From Nitratireductor indicus C115 (GTDB taxonomy: Bacteria > Pseudomonadota > Alphaproteobacteria > Rhizobiales > Rhizobiaceae): a DNA stretch of 64,000 nucleotides. Positions 29,609 to 39,681 of the stretch are shown one piece after another. The stretch is from positions 1 to 64,000 of the forward strand of contig NZ_AMSI01000002.1 in the NCBI RefSeq assembly GCF_000300515.1, in the 5' to 3' direction. The notes under the pieces are model-generated. The model was given only the letters and a program-made list of their open reading frames with translations. It did no database searches and was not told where the DNA came from. Both the position numbers and the translations under genes were made by a program. Within the stretch, counting starts at the first letter, position 1; each line of letters begins with the position of its first letter.

Positions 29609-30787
29609 ATGCTTAGCATTAAGAAGTCCGCGATGCGCCTTTTGCTAATTGCCCTCATTTTCCTGTCCGGCCTTCATGGGGCCTCCGCGCAATTGTTCGA
29701 AACGCGGGCCAAGCAGGCGTTCATGATCGATGCCGAAACCGGCACGGTTCTCTTTTCCAAGAATGCCGACGATCCCGTCCCACCGGCTTCGCTGGCAAAG
29801 CTGATGACCGCCGAAGTGGCCTTCAATGCCATCAAAAGCGGCAGACTCAAGCTCGACGACGAGTTCTATGTCAGCGAACATGCCTGGCGGACGGGCGGTG
29901 CGGTTTCCGGCACTGCAACCATGTTTGCGGCCGTCAAGTCGTCAGTTCCACTTGAAGCGCTTATCCAGGCGGTTACGGTGCAATCCGCCAATGACGGTTG
30001 CATCATCATCGCGGAAGGAATGGCGGGTTCGGAAGAGAATTTCGCCCGTGTCATGACCGAGCGCGCCCGCGAGATCGGAATGAGGAATTCCGTTTTCGTC
30101 AATCCCACAGGGCTCCCCGCGCAAGGGCAGCATGTCACGATGCGTGACCTTGTCACGCTGTCCTCCCACATTGCTGCCACGTATCCCGATTTCTACGGTT
30201 TCTATGCCCAGGAAGCCTTCACCTGGAACAAGATATTCCAGCGCAATCGCAATCCGCTGTTGAAGATGGATATCGGTGCGGAAGGGCTGGCTCTCGGGTA
30301 TTCCAAGGAAGACGGATATTCGATCGTGGGCGCGGTCAAGCGCGAAGGCCGCCGTCTCTTTGTGGCGATGAATGGCCTCGCCAGCGACGAAGAGCGCGCG
30401 GAAGAAGCGCGCAAGATGCTCGACTGGGGCATTCGTGCATTCGAAAAGACCGAGATATTCGCAGCGGGCGAAACCGTGGGGCGGGTCGCCGTGTTCGGCG
30501 GCGACAGGCCCGACCTTGCGGTGACGGCCAGAGGGCCGGTGGCGATCTTTCGACCGATCACCGATGCCGACAGGCTGACCGCGCGCATCGTCTATATGGG
30601 CCCCGTCGAAGCTCCGGTGGAAGCAGGCGCGCGGATCGGAACGCTCAAGGTCTGGATTGGCGACACGCTCAGTCAGGAAACACCGCTCTATGCCGCCGAG
30701 AATGTGGGGATGGGGCGTCTGCAGGACAGGGCACTGGATGCCGTCGGCGAACTTCTGACGGGATGGTTGCGCAAATACCATCTATAG
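29609..30787 (+). CDS. D-alanyl-D-alanine carboxypeptidase-like protein lacking the KTG motif
   Basis: A 392-residue penicillin-binding-protein fold of the DacC/DacF family, with a signal peptide ending GASA. The SxxK motif is Ser61-Lys64 (SLAKLM) and SxN is Ser126-Asn128 (SAND). Where the third motif (KTG, usually GLKTGxT) is expected, the protein reads GLALGYSKEDGY: Ala228-Leu229-Gly230. The motif normally helps bind the substrate carboxylate, so activity may be altered or lost. A C-terminal beta domain (about 270-385) is present. ATG at 29609 is chosen; ATG at 29633 would shorten only the signal peptide n-region. Confidence 0.86.
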   Translation: MLSIKKSAMRLLLIALIFLSGLHGASAQLFETRAKQAFMIDAETGTVLFSKNADDPVPPASLAKLMTAEVAFNAIKSGRLKLDDEFYVSEHAWRTGGAVSGTATMFAAVKSSVPLEALIQAVTVQSANDGCIIIAEGMAGSEENFARVMTERAREIGMRNSVFVNPTGLPAQGQHVTMRDLVTLSSHIAATYPDFYGFYAQEAFTWNKIFQRNRNPLLKMDIGAEGLALGYSKEDGYSIVGAVKREGRRLFVAMNGLASDEERAEEARKMLDWGIRAFEKTEIFAAGETVGRVAVFGGDRPDLAVTARGPVAIFRPITDADRLTARIVYMGPVEAPVEAGARIGTLKVWIGDTLSQETPLYAAENVGMGRLQDRALDAVGELLTGWLRKYHL

Positions 30788-30985
30788 CCCCGGCAGCCTG
30801 CCATCGGTAAAGCCGGCTTATTTAACCGTAACTGCGTTTGCCGCATGTTGAGAAGCCTCGCTCACCGTGGACCTTTGCGTGCCGAGGGCCTATAGCAATT
30901 GAACTGCCGTTCGGAATCGAGCGGCGAGCGGGCACGCCGCCCGTCAATTCTGGCTCACCGGACCGAACGAAGGGATGCGATCGTT

Positions 30986-31669
30986 TTGTCGCGCGGTTTC
31001 TTCATCACATTCGAAGGAGGCGACGGTGCCGGCAAGTCGACCCAGATCGACAGGCTTGCAGAAGCTTTGCGCGAGCAGGGCCGCGAAGTCATCGTAACCC
31101 GGGAACCTGGTGGCTCTCCCGGAGCGGAAGCAGTGCGCCATGTTTTGTTGTCGGGCGCAGCCGAAACCTTCGGCCCTGCCATGGAGGCGATCCTCTTTGC
31201 TGCTGCCCGCTCCGATCATGTCGAACAGCTGATCCGCCCGGCGGTGGAACGCGGTGCGATTGTCCTGTGCGACCGATTTTACGATTCCACCCGCGTCTAT
31301 CAGGGCGTGACCGGAAATCTGGATGCGGATTTCATGGCCGAGCTTGAACGTGTGACGGTGAACGGAATGCTCCCGGATCTGACAGTCATTCTCGACATCG
31401 ACCCGGAGGAGGGGCTTCGCCGGGCAGGGGCGCGGCGTGGAGCCGAAGCCCCCGACCGTTTCGAAAAGGAAACGCTCTCCATTCATCGCCAGCGCCGTAA
31501 GGCTTTCATGGCAATCGCCAAGAAGGAGCCAGATCGTTGCGTGGTGGTGGATGCGTCCGACGCTCCAGAGAAAGTAGCGGCCAATGTGCTGAAAGCGGCT
31601 CTGTCGGCAATGGCCCGCAGGGAGCGGGATGACAATCTTGCTGCGCGGGGGGGCAGGGGCAATGTATGA
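30986..31669 (+). CDS. tmk: Thymidylate kinase
   Basis: A 227-residue kinase converting dTMP to dTDP. The P-loop is [11 protein letters not shown], the DR(Y/F) motif is CDRFYDST, and the LID segment [11 protein letters not shown] follows [15 protein letters not shown]. No ATG precedes the fold; TTG at 30986 with AAGGGA upstream gives the expected N-terminus ([12 protein letters not shown]). The 3' end overlaps holB by 8 bases. Confidence 0.93.
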   Translation: MSRGFFITFEGGDGAGKSTQIDRLAEALREQGREVIVTREPGGSPGAEAVRHVLLSGAAETFGPAMEAILFAAARSDHVEQLIRPAVERGAIVLCDRFYDSTRVYQGVTGNLDADFMAELERVTVNGMLPDLTVILDIDPEEGLRRAGARRGAEAPDRFEKETLSIHRQRRKAFMAIAKKEPDRCVVVDASDAPEKVAANVLKAALSAMARRERDDNLAARGGRGNV

Positions 31670-32705
31670 ACGCGTTGCGCCGGAACGCTTCGATTCCCTG
31701 CCGGAGATACCCGAGCCCTCAGAGAACCCGCTTCTCATCGGCCATGATGAGGCCGCGTCTCTTCTGGCGAGCGCCTACCGTGCCGGAAAACTGCACCATG
31801 GTCTGCTGCTGGCTGGCCCGCCGGGGATCGGAAAGGCAACGCTTGCCTTCCACCTGGCAAATCATCTCCTTTCAAATCCCGATCCCTCTTCAGCTCCCGA
31901 GCGTTTCGTTGCGCCCGATCCGGCTTCACAGACCTTCCGCCTGATCGCGCAGGATGCCCATCCATCGCTTCTTCATCTGACGCGGCCTTTCGTGGAGCGG
32001 GACAAGAAGTTCAAGACCGTCATCACGGTCGATGAAATCCGGCGCATTCAGCGCTTCCTGTCCCTGACGCCGCATGATGGCGGGTATCGGGTGGTGATCG
32101 TCGACCCCGCCGACGACATGAACATCAGTGCCGCCAACGCACTTCTGAAAAGCCTCGAGGAGCCGCCGCCGCGTACGGTGTTCGTGCTGATCACCCATTC
32201 GCCCGGACGTCTCCTGCCCACGATCCGCTCCAGATGCCAGGTTCTGAGACTTCAACCGCTTCAGGATCGGCAGTTGATGCAGCTTCTTTCTGAGTTGGGC
32301 GCGGCCGACGAAAGTACCGGCGCAGAGCTTGCTTCCCGCTCGCAGGGAAGTGTGCGCAATGCAATCCTTCTCTCGCAGTTCGGCGGCGCGGAAATCACGG
32401 ACATCCTGCACAAGCTGGTGAATGCCCGCGATTTCGATCCGGCCGAAGCTTTGCGTCTGGGCGATGCCGTGAGCGGGCGTGAGCGCGATGTGCAATTCGC
32501 GATCTTCAATCGCGCGGTTCTCGACATGATCGCCGAGCGAGCCTCGAGCCTCGCCATATCTGGAGATGGGATCGGGGCATCCCGCGCAGCGGAGCTGTGG
32601 GAGGACGTCAACACCACCATCCGCGAGGCTGAGACCTTCAACCTCGATCGCAAGCAGCACGCTGCCGGACTGGCTGCCCGGTTGAATACCGCATTTCGCG
32701 GCTAG
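31662..32705 (+). CDS. holB: DNA polymerase III delta' subunit
   Basis: A 347-residue clamp-loader subunit. The RecA-like domain has the P-loop variant GPPGIGKAT, with Ala at the usual Ser/Thr position; delta' does not need to hydrolyse ATP, so this is not alarming. The sensor segment [15 protein letters not shown] and [11 protein letters not shown] match the clamp-loader family SRC motif. ATG at 31662 sits inside the tmk end with GGGGCA as ribosome site. tmk-holB pairing is widespread. Confidence 0.93.
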   Translation: MYERVAPERFDSLPEIPEPSENPLLIGHDEAASLLASAYRAGKLHHGLLLAGPPGIGKATLAFHLANHLLSNPDPSSAPERFVAPDPASQTFRLIAQDAHPSLLHLTRPFVERDKKFKTVITVDEIRRIQRFLSLTPHDGGYRVVIVDPADDMNISAANALLKSLEEPPPRTVFVLITHSPGRLLPTIRSRCQVLRLQPLQDRQLMQLLSELGAADESTGAELASRSQGSVRNAILLSQFGGAEITDILHKLVNARDFDPAEALRLGDAVSGRERDVQFAIFNRAVLDMIAERASSLAISGDGIGASRAAELWEDVNTTIREAETFNLDRKQHAAGLAARLNTAFRG

Positions 32706-32792
32706 AATGCCGGCAGACGGAAACGGGGATGAAGTAACCGCATCTCGGGCTGGCATGCGCGCCTGCGATGCGCTATCTGGGCCTCAAAGAAA

Positions 32793-34376
32793 ATGACATT
32801 CCGGATATTCTCCCAGATGGCCCGCGATACTTTTTACATCACGACAGCGATTTCCTATCCCAACGGCCGACCGCATATCGGCCACGCCTATGAGCTGATC
32901 GCCACGGATGCGTTGGCGCGCTTCCAGCGGTGCGATGGCAAGGACGTGATGTTCCTGACGGGAACGGACGAGCATGGCATCAAGATGCTTCAGACCGCGC
33001 GCAAGGAAGGCATCTCCGCGCGCGAACTGGCAGATCGCAACGCGCTCGAATTTCAGCGTATGGCAACCGTCCTCAACGCCTCCAACGACGATTTCATCCG
33101 CACCACGGAAGAGCGTCACTACAAGGCTTCCCAGGCTATCTGGAAGGCCATGGCGGAGCGCGGTGACATCTATCTCGATTCCTATGCGGGATGGTATTCC
33201 GTTCGCGATGAGGCCTATTACGCGGAGGACGAGACCGAGCTGCGCGAGGACGGCGTGCGCTACGGCCCGCAGGGCACACCTGTGGAATGGGTAGAGGAGG
33301 AGAGCTATTTCTTCCGTCTTTCCGCCTATCAGGACAAGCTGCTCGCGCTTTATGAATCCAATCCTGGGTTCATCGGCCCCGTCGAGCGCCGTAACGAGGT
33401 TGTCAGCTTCGTGAAGTCCGGCCTCAAGGACCTGTCCGTCTCGCGCACGACTTTCGACTGGGGCGTTCCTGTTCCCGGCGATGAGAAACATGTGATGTAT
33501 GTATGGGTCGACGCTCTCACGAATTACATCACCGCTGCCGGCTATCCCGATGAAGAGGACCCGCGCTGGCGCTTCTGGCCGGCCGACCTCCATGTGGTCG
33601 GCAAGGACATCACCCGTTTCCACGCCATCTACTGGCCTGCCTTCCTGATGTCGGCAGGCATCGATCTTCCGGCCCGCGTCTACAGCCATGGCTTCCTGTT
33701 CAATCGCGGGGAGAAGATGTCGAAGTCCGTTGGCAACGTTATCGACCCGTTCTCGCTGGTGGAACACTATGGTCTCGACCAAGTGCGTTATTTCCTGCTG
33801 CGCGAAGTGCCTTTCGGTCAGGATGGCAGCTACAGCCACGACGCGATCGTCAACCGCACCAATGCCGACCTTGCCAACGATCTTGGCAATCTGGCCCAGC
33901 GCTCGCTTTCGATGATCGCCAAGAATTGCGAAGGCAAGGTACCGCAGAAAGGCACCCTTGCCGAGGCGGATCTCGCCATCCTGAAGGCGGCGAGCGACGC
34001 TCTGTCGACGGCTCGCGAGGCCATGAAGACCCAGGCCATCCATCACGCCCTGGCGGCAATCTTCGCCGTTGTGGCGGATGCAAACCGCTATTTTGCGGGG
34101 CAGGAGCCGTGGGCCTTGAAGAAGACGAATCCTGAGCGCATGCAAAGCGTGCTCTACACGACCGCCGAGGTGATACGGCGCGTGGCGATCCTCTGCCAGC
34201 CCTTCATTCCGGGCTCGGCGGCGAAGCTGCTCGATATCCTTGCAGTGCCGGAGGATAAGCGCTCCTTCGCCGAAGTGTCGGATGATGCAACCCTTGTCCC
34301 GGGAGCGGATTTGCCGGCGCCGCAGCCGGTCTTCCCGCGCTATGTGGAGCAGAAGGCCGAAGGCGAGGGGGCTTGA
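32793..34376 (+). CDS. metG: Methionyl-tRNA synthetase
   Basis: A class I synthetase of 527 residues. The HIGH motif is literally RPHIGHAYE, and the KMSKS loop is EKMSKSVGN. The connective-peptide zinc knuckle region ([18 protein letters not shown] to [11 protein letters not shown]) has no cysteines, so this is a zinc-free form, as in several alphaproteobacteria. The C-terminal tRNA-binding extension (dimerisation domain) is also absent. The exact start is open: ATG at 32817 (MARDTFYI) fits many homologues better. It belongs to a run tmk-holB-metG-tatD. Confidence 0.95.
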   Translation: MTFRIFSQMARDTFYITTAISYPNGRPHIGHAYELIATDALARFQRCDGKDVMFLTGTDEHGIKMLQTARKEGISARELADRNALEFQRMATVLNASNDDFIRTTEERHYKASQAIWKAMAERGDIYLDSYAGWYSVRDEAYYAEDETELREDGVRYGPQGTPVEWVEEESYFFRLSAYQDKLLALYESNPGFIGPVERRNEVVSFVKSGLKDLSVSRTTFDWGVPVPGDEKHVMYVWVDALTNYITAAGYPDEEDPRWRFWPADLHVVGKDITRFHAIYWPAFLMSAGIDLPARVYSHGFLFNRGEKMSKSVGNVIDPFSLVEHYGLDQVRYFLLREVPFGQDGSYSHDAIVNRTNADLANDLGNLAQRSLSMIAKNCEGKVPQKGTLAEADLAILKAASDALSTAREAMKTQAIHHALAAIFAVVADANRYFAGQEPWALKKTNPERMQSVLYTTAEVIRRVAILCQPFIPGSAAKLLDILAVPEDKRSFAEVSDDATLVPGADLPAPQPVFPRYVEQKAEGEGA

Positions 34377-34381
34377 TCGCA

Positions 34382-35188
34382 ATGCTGGTCGACAGCCACT
34401 GCCACCTCGACTTCCCCGATTTCGAGGAAGAGCGCGACGCCGTGATTGAGCGGGCACGCGAGGCAGGTGTAGGACTGATGGTCACGATTTCGACGCGGGT
34501 ACGCCAGTTCGAGCGTATCCGCGCGATAGCCGAGACCTATGACAACGTGTTCTGCTCGGTGGGAACCCATCCCCACAATGCCGATGAGGAACTCGACGTC
34601 ACGACCGCCGATCTGGTGCGGCTCGCCGAACATCCCAAGGTGGTGGCGATCGGTGAAGCCGGGCTCGACTACTTCTATGACAAGGCACCGCGCGGCGCAC
34701 AGGCACAAGGCCTGCGTGCCCATATCGCGGCATCGCGCGAAACACGTCTTCCATTGGTCATCCATGCACGCAATGCCGATGACGACATGATTGCCATCCT
34801 CAAGGAGGAAACGGGCAAGGGAGCCTTTCCCTTCGTGCTGCACTGTTTTTCTTCCGGGGCCGAACTGGCCGCCGCCGGTATCCGGCTCGGAGGTTATGTG
34901 TCCTTCTCCGGCATCGTGACATTCCGCAATTCCGAGGAATTGCGTCGGATCGCTGAGACTGTCCCTCGGGATCGGCTGCTGGTCGAGACAGATGCGCCTT
35001 ATCTCGCCCCCATTCCCAAGCGTGGCAAGCGCAACGAACCGGCATTCGTGGCGTATACGGCTCGGGTCCTGGCTGAAACCGTCGGCCTCGAAGAAGACGC
35101 GCTCGCAAAACAGACAACGGAAAACTTCTTCCGCCTTTTCTCCAAGGTGCCGCGTTCGCTGCTGCCGGAGGGCATGAAGGAACAATGA
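34382..35188 (+). CDS. tatD: TatD-family metal-dependent deoxyribonuclease
   Basis: A 268-residue TIM-barrel hydrolase. The metal ligands are in VDSHCHLDF (N-terminus), GEAGLDY, LVIHARNAD, LHCFSSGAELA and ETDAPYLAP, the complete TatD set. Related proteins (YcfH/TatD) are 3'-5' DNA exonucleases used in repair. ATG at 34382 is 6 bases after the metG stop, and its own stop overlaps the next start (ATGA). Confidence 0.94.
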   Translation: MLVDSHCHLDFPDFEEERDAVIERAREAGVGLMVTISTRVRQFERIRAIAETYDNVFCSVGTHPHNADEELDVTTADLVRLAEHPKVVAIGEAGLDYFYDKAPRGAQAQGLRAHIAASRETRLPLVIHARNADDDMIAILKEETGKGAFPFVLHCFSSGAELAAAGIRLGGYVSFSGIVTFRNSEELRRIAETVPRDRLLVETDAPYLAPIPKRGKRNEPAFVAYTARVLAETVGLEEDALAKQTTENFFRLFSKVPRSLLPEGMKEQ

Positions 35189-36003
35189 GCGACCGGCTGC
35201 GTCTCACGATCCTCGGCTGCGGCTCATCGCCGGGAACGCCGCGCATCACCGGCGAGTGGGGCGCCTGCGACCCGGAAAATCCCAAGAACCGCAGGCGGCG
35301 CTGCGCTGCCATGATAGAGCGCATCGCCGCCAATGGCGGCGTCACCCGCGTGGCGCTGGATACCGGACCCGACTTCCGCGAGCAGATGATCGATGCCGGC
35401 GTGAAACGTCTCGACGCTGTCGTCTACACTCATCCGCATGCCGACCATATCCACGGGATCGATGACCTGCGTGGCTTCGTCATCGACCAGCGCCGGCTGA
35501 TGGATATCTATGCCGACCGGCCGACGCTCAAGCGCCTGCATGAGGCCTTTGGCTATTGCTTTGAAACGCCGCCCGGCAGCAGCTATCCACCAATTCTCCA
35601 GGCACATCCTATCAGTCATGAAGTGGATTTCACCATCGAAGGCGAGGGCGGTCCCCTGACCTTCCGGCCGTTGCCGCAGATACATGGCGATATCATTTCC
35701 CTCGGCTACCGCGTTGGAGGCATCGCCTATTGTCCAGACGTAAGCGATTTCCCAAGCGAGACCGTCTCGCTCATCGGTACACCGGAAATCCTCGTCATCG
35801 ACGCGCTTCAATACCGTCCGCATCCGAGCCATTTCTCGCTCGGTGAAGCACTCGAATGGATTGAGCGCATAAAGGCGCGCCGCGCCATTCTCACCCACAT
35901 GCATATCCCGCTCGATTACGAGACCGTGCTCAATGAAACGCCGGATCACATAGAGCCTGCCTATGATGGTATGGTGGTTGAGATTTCAATTTCATCCGAT
36001 TGA
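35185..36003 (+). CDS. MBL-fold metal-dependent hydrolase (PhnP-like)
   Basis: A 272-residue metallo-beta-lactamase-fold protein. The metal site HPHADHIHGIDDLRG is complete, and later ligands are in YCPDVSDF and ILTHMHIPLDY. The N-terminus LTILGCGSSPGTPR with two Cys (GACDP and RRRCA) resembles PhnP-type phosphodiesterases. It directly follows tatD and may also act on nucleic-acid or cyclic phosphate substrates; the true substrate is not visible. Confidence 0.85.
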   Translation: MSDRLRLTILGCGSSPGTPRITGEWGACDPENPKNRRRRCAAMIERIAANGGVTRVALDTGPDFREQMIDAGVKRLDAVVYTHPHADHIHGIDDLRGFVIDQRRLMDIYADRPTLKRLHEAFGYCFETPPGSSYPPILQAHPISHEVDFTIEGEGGPLTFRPLPQIHGDIISLGYRVGGIAYCPDVSDFPSETVSLIGTPEILVIDALQYRPHPSHFSLGEALEWIERIKARRAILTHMHIPLDYETVLNETPDHIEPAYDGMVVEISISSD

Positions 36004-36020
36004 AATATAAGGATATTCAC

Positions 36021-36491
36021 GTGAGCAAAAGCGTCAATCGTGTAAAGGCTTACGCTGAAGCCGCAGGACTTCCCATCGACATCAAGCGCATGGGAGAATC
36101 CACGCGCACCGCCGAAGAAGCCGCCCGACAGTGTGGTTGTAGCGTTGCACAGATCGTCAAGTCCTTGATCTTTGAAGGCGAGACCAGCGCAAAGCTGTAC
36201 CTGTTCCTCGTGTCTGGCGTCCGACAGCTCGATCTCGCCAAGGCGGCGGGACTTGTCGGAGAAACGCTGAAGCGCGCTGATCCCAAGCGCATCCGTGAGG
36301 AAACAGGTTTTGCCATCGGCGGCGTATCACCACTCGGACAGCCGGACGGTGTTCCGCGCTATGGCGATGAAAGCCTGTTGGGCTTCGATGTGGTTTGGGC
36401 TGCGGCCGGAGCGCATGATGCAGTCTTTTCAGCCGAGCCCCAGACACTGTTTCGTGCAGCCAAGGTTCAGGCAGCAGACTTGGTTGCGTGA
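36021..36491 (+). CDS. YbaK/aminoacyl-tRNA deacylase domain protein
   Basis: A 156-residue member of the YbaK/ProX family, which removes wrongly attached amino acids (Cys or Ala from tRNA-Pro, for example). The conserved Lys in IVKSLIF and the GFAIGGVSPLG loop mark the active-site pocket. GTG at 36021 is chosen because AAGGAT lies 7 bases upstream; a TTG overlapping the previous stop is the alternative. It closes the metG-tatD-MBL cluster. Confidence 0.87.
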   Translation: MSKSVNRVKAYAEAAGLPIDIKRMGESTRTAEEAARQCGCSVAQIVKSLIFEGETSAKLYLFLVSGVRQLDLAKAAGLVGETLKRADPKRIREETGFAIGGVSPLGQPDGVPRYGDESLLGFDVVWAAAGAHDAVFSAEPQTLFRAAKVQAADLVA

Positions 36492-36672
36492 GGCGTTTGC
36501 GCATCTCGCAGCCAGACCATGCGTGCGGGTTCAGCAAGTTTCGCATAGCGGGAAACCGAGGTTGCAAGGCGCGGTTTTGGCCTTCTGACTAGAATGATAG
36601 TTCCATAATCTATCTTATGCGATCTTTATCAGCGCCAGGAGGAAGGCGTTTTATCATCGCCTGCTCTGCAGA

Positions 36673-37302
36673 TCATACGGCTTTTGAACGCTTGTTCTCC
36701 ATGCGCTCCGCCAGTGCGGTTTCACCCGAAGCCTTCAGCCCCGAGATAGCGCCGGCGTAATCGCGCTTCTCGCGGTTCTGACTGAGCTTGGATTTCGCAA
36801 CAACCTTCGTGACAGCCACCTTGAAGGCTACGATGCTGCCCAGCATGTCTTTCATATAGTCAGCAGGTGCATCGGCCATCCGCCAGGCATCCTTTCCATT
36901 CAATCGCCGCTCGTGATTGCGCGTGAGCAGCCCCACCGCCGCGCGCTTGTCGCGTTCGTCGTGCTGGAAAGTAATGTTTCCGTAGATGTGAACCACCTGA
37001 TAGTTCCATGTCGGAACATGCCTGTGGTGTTCGGGCTTCGTCGGATAGTAATTCGGGGAGATATAGGCATCTTCGCCACGAAAGATGGCCAGAACCTCCT
37101 GCCCCTGGGCGATCAGCCTGTGCATGTCGTTTGCCAGAGCGACGTGACCGACCAGAATGTCCCCGGGAGCGGAAAGCACCGGGATATGATTTGCGATCAG
37201 GCCGTCGGAAGTCTGGGCGACGATGCAGGCCAGCGGCGCGGCCTCGATCACCGTTTCGATCTCGTCCGTATCGATTTCCCTGAAGTGCGGTGGAAGATAC
37301 AT
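36673..37302 (-). CDS. PaiB-like FMN-binding protein
   Basis: A 209-residue split-barrel protein of the PaiB family (FMN-binding negative transcriptional regulator). MYLPPHFREIDTDEIETVI at the N-terminus and the GEDAYISPNYYPTKPEHHRHVPTWNY-type flavin loop (about 80-105) are diagnostic. The Bacillus homologue was linked to repression of sporulation and protease genes, while others look like plain flavin or heme-handling proteins. ATG at 37302 follows CCAGGAGCC. It is divergent from the frameshifted DUF1801 gene. Confidence 0.85.
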   Translation of the reverse strand: MYLPPHFREIDTDEIETVIEAAPLACIVAQTSDGLIANHIPVLSAPGDILVGHVALANDMHRLIAQGQEVLAIFRGEDAYISPNYYPTKPEHHRHVPTWNYQVVHIYGNITFQHDERDKRAAVGLLTRNHERRLNGKDAWRMADAPADYMKDMLGSIVAFKVAVTKVVAKSKLSQNREKRDYAGAISGLKASGETALAERMENKRSKAV

Positions 37303-37417
37303 GGTTGGCTCCTGGGTTCGGCTCCCTGCAGATCGCCGGCAGGATATCTGCCAAGAGAGGCATTGGTGCGCCCAACCCGGCCTTTCGATGGGGCCAGACA
37401 TCTGCGATAGTTGCGCG

Positions 37418-37830
37418 ATGAGTGAGAAAAGCGAGCCAAAACTGCTTTCGAGCGGCAATCCGCAAATCCCCAAGGGCGAAGGAAATGCGCCTGTCCAGAT
37501 GTATATCGCGGCCATGCCCGGGTGGAAGAACGGCATTGGAAAGCGCCTGGATGCCATTGCCGAGCGTATCTTTCCCGAGGTTCGAAAGGCCGTGAAATGG
37601 AACACGCCGCTCTACGGAAAGGAAGATGGCTGGCTTCTGGCCATGTATGCTACAGGAAATATGTCCAGCTTACCTTCATGAGCGGAACAGCCCTCCTCCC
37701 CATGCCCTCCAGGGCCTCCAAGGTGAAAGGCACGCGTTACCTCGATATTGACGAGGATGATGGGCTCGACGAAGCGCAGATTTCTGCCTGGATCGAGCAG
37801 ACAATCAGGCTGCCCGGGGTGAGACTGTGA
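37418..37830 (+). pseudogene. Frameshifted DUF1801-family gene
   Basis: The reading frame from ATG 37418 encodes a DUF1801 start (GNPQIPKGEGNAPVQMYIAAMPGW through EVRKAVKWNTPLYG) but stops at 37681 after GWLLAMYATG. The rest of the domain (CYRKYVQLTF, then VKGTRYLDIDEDDGLDE and ISAWIEQTIRLPG) continues in another frame up to 37830. One lost base near 37647-37655 explains the break. Small proteins of this family have unknown function. Either a real inactivating mutation or an assembly error. Confidence 0.78.
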
Positions 37831-37952
37831 TCGGATATCGCCAGTGCCGTCTTCAAGCACCTGTCACGACCTCAAATGCAGCCCGATGACCACAAAATCG
37901 CCGCTCGAAGCCGCATAAGAACCCGTATGAAGAATCCCGGAGCCGCATTGCC

Positions 37953-38867
37953 ATGAACGTCGCCGCTCGCGCAGCGAATAACGCCATTGCCGTCAACGGC
38001 ATCCGCAAGAGCTACGGCTTCGGTGCCAGAGCCGTGCTCGCGCTTGACGACCTCACGCTGCATATTCCGCGCGGCCAAGTCTACGGTCTCCTGGGCCCGA
38101 ACGGCGCTGGCAAGAGCACCCTTCTGCGGATCATTGCGGGCCTCGTACGGCCTGACCGCGGGCATATCGAGATTCTGGGCGAGCCTGCAGCCCCTGCTTC
38201 GCGGCGCAGGCTCGGCATGTTGATCGAAGCTCCAGGCTTCTATCCCTTTTTGACGGCGCGTGAGCATCTGGAAATGCTGGCGCGTATGGCTGACACTCCG
38301 TTGCCTGTGGATGCCGTTCTCAAGCGCACCGGCATTCTGCATGCAGCTGACAAGAAGGTCTCCGGTTTCTCGCTCGGCATGAAACAAAGGCTCGGCATCG
38401 GCTGTGCTCTCGTCGGACAGCCCGAAGCCATCGTGCTCGACGAACCAACCAACGGGCTTGATCCCGACGGCATTCTGGAGATGCGCGCGCTTATCCGCGA
38501 ACTTGCGGAGCGGGACGGCATCACGGTACTCCTCTCAAGCCATCTGCTGGACGAGGTGGAGCGGGTGTGTCGGCGCATCGCCATCCTGCGCCGCGGCGCA
38601 TTGGCTGCTGAAGGCGACGTGGCGGAACTGCTTGGGCGCAACGGCCGGTTCTGGCTGAATGTTGACGGTGCCGAAGCCGTTTCAAAAAAACTGGGTGCGC
38701 GGGCCGAACCCGCCAATGGCGGGCTTTATATCGCCGTCAAGCAAGCTGATGTTCCCGAGCTCATCGCTTCCCTGGTTGCGGCCGGTATTCGCATTCACGA
38801 GGCCAAATGGGTGAAACCGGATCTTGAAACCGTATTTCTGTCCGAAACGCGGGAGAACCGATCATGA
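37953..38867 (+). CDS. ABC transporter ATPase (BcrA/drug-immunity type)
   Basis: A 304-residue ATPase of the ABC-2 exporter group. Walker A GPNGAGKST, Q/C-loop region IEAPGFYPFLTAREHLE, signature FSLGMKQRLG, Walker B IVLDEPTNGLDP and H-loop SSHLLDEVE are intact. The overall pattern is that of bacitracin/lantibiotic immunity and antibiotic-export ATPases. Its stop overlaps the permease start (ATGA), so the two make one transporter. Confidence 0.9.
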   Translation: MNVAARAANNAIAVNGIRKSYGFGARAVLALDDLTLHIPRGQVYGLLGPNGAGKSTLLRIIAGLVRPDRGHIEILGEPAAPASRRRLGMLIEAPGFYPFLTAREHLEMLARMADTPLPVDAVLKRTGILHAADKKVSGFSLGMKQRLGIGCALVGQPEAIVLDEPTNGLDPDGILEMRALIRELAERDGITVLLSSHLLDEVERVCRRIAILRRGALAAEGDVAELLGRNGRFWLNVDGAEAVSKKLGARAEPANGGLYIAVKQADVPELIASLVAAGIRIHEAKWVKPDLETVFLSETRENRS

Positions 38868-39658
38868 GCGCCCTCTTCCGCGCCGAGCTGTTCAAGCTCG
38901 TCAGGCAGCCGTCATTGCTTTTCTGGGGCTTCCTTTCGGTGCCTGTCTTCGCAATGATCTTCAAGATTCTGCTCGATGGCATGGTCTTCGTACGCATGCG
39001 GCAAGTCTCGCCCGACAATGTCGACATACTCATGTCGGCGGCAAAGTCGCTTGGGATTTCGGGCAATTCCCTCGCTCATCTGCTTTACGCGATAGGCATC
39101 GCCTCGATCTTTTTTGCCGAATACCGTTTCAGCACCTGGCGCATTCTGGTGCCGCGCGCCAGCCGCTTTCAATTATGGGCCGCGAAATATCTTGCCTGCC
39201 TTGCTTTCCTCTGCCTTAGCCTGGTTCTGGTGATGATATCGAATGCGCTTCTGCACATCGTGACCACCCTGCTTTTCGAACAGCGCCTGCCCAACATGGC
39301 AATCCGCCCCGACAGCTTTCTGACGCTTCTTCTGGCATTCATGGCATCGCTGCTCGAACTCTCCGTTTTGACAGCCATCGTCGCAGCCATCACCACACTC
39401 ACGCGTTCGATGATAGCTGCCGTCATTCCTGCATTCATGCTGACATTGGGTGCCTCTCTGGTGGCGCTCTATGTCGGCCCCACCAGAAATGTCATCCCCC
39501 TGCCATCGCCCGCCTCCGAAGCGTTGCGCGACTGGATATTGTCGGGCGGACCGGCCTTCCTTGGCTGGAGCGGGCTTGCCATACTCTCAGCCTGGCTGGT
39601 TGTGGCCGCCGCCATCGGCGGTGTCGCCTTCTGGCGCCAGCAGCTTTCCTCGGAGTGA
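38864..39658 (+). CDS. ABC-2 type permease
   Basis: A 264-residue membrane protein with about six hydrophobic helices (for example LLFWGFLSVPVFAMIFKILL and YLACLAFLCLSLVLVMIS). The N-terminal LFRAELFKLVRQPSLLFW amphipathic helix is typical of ABC-2 permeases. It is the membrane partner of the ATPase upstream. The exported compound is unknown; related pairs export or give immunity to peptides and lipids. Confidence 0.85.
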   Translation: MSALFRAELFKLVRQPSLLFWGFLSVPVFAMIFKILLDGMVFVRMRQVSPDNVDILMSAAKSLGISGNSLAHLLYAIGIASIFFAEYRFSTWRILVPRASRFQLWAAKYLACLAFLCLSLVLVMISNALLHIVTTLLFEQRLPNMAIRPDSFLTLLLAFMASLLELSVLTAIVAAITTLTRSMIAAVIPAFMLTLGASLVALYVGPTRNVIPLPSPASEALRDWILSGGPAFLGWSGLAILSAWLVVAAAIGGVAFWRQQLSSE

Positions 39659-39681
39659 ATGATGCCGGTCTTCGGCCGGCG

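Noticed and set aside
31800-31860. HolB P-loop ending GKA considered as inactivation
   Set aside because: Delta' subunits do not need ATP hydrolysis, so loss of the Ser/Thr is tolerated.
33150-33330. Missing zinc cysteines in MetG considered as damage
   Set aside because: Zinc-free methionyl-tRNA synthetases are a normal variant; the remaining catalytic motifs are intact.
32784-34457. A 557-residue open frame on the minus strand across metG
   Set aside because: It is fully antisense to an unmistakable methionyl-tRNA synthetase with HIGH and KMSKS motifs; long antisense frames are usual in GC-rich DNA and its translation has no family features.
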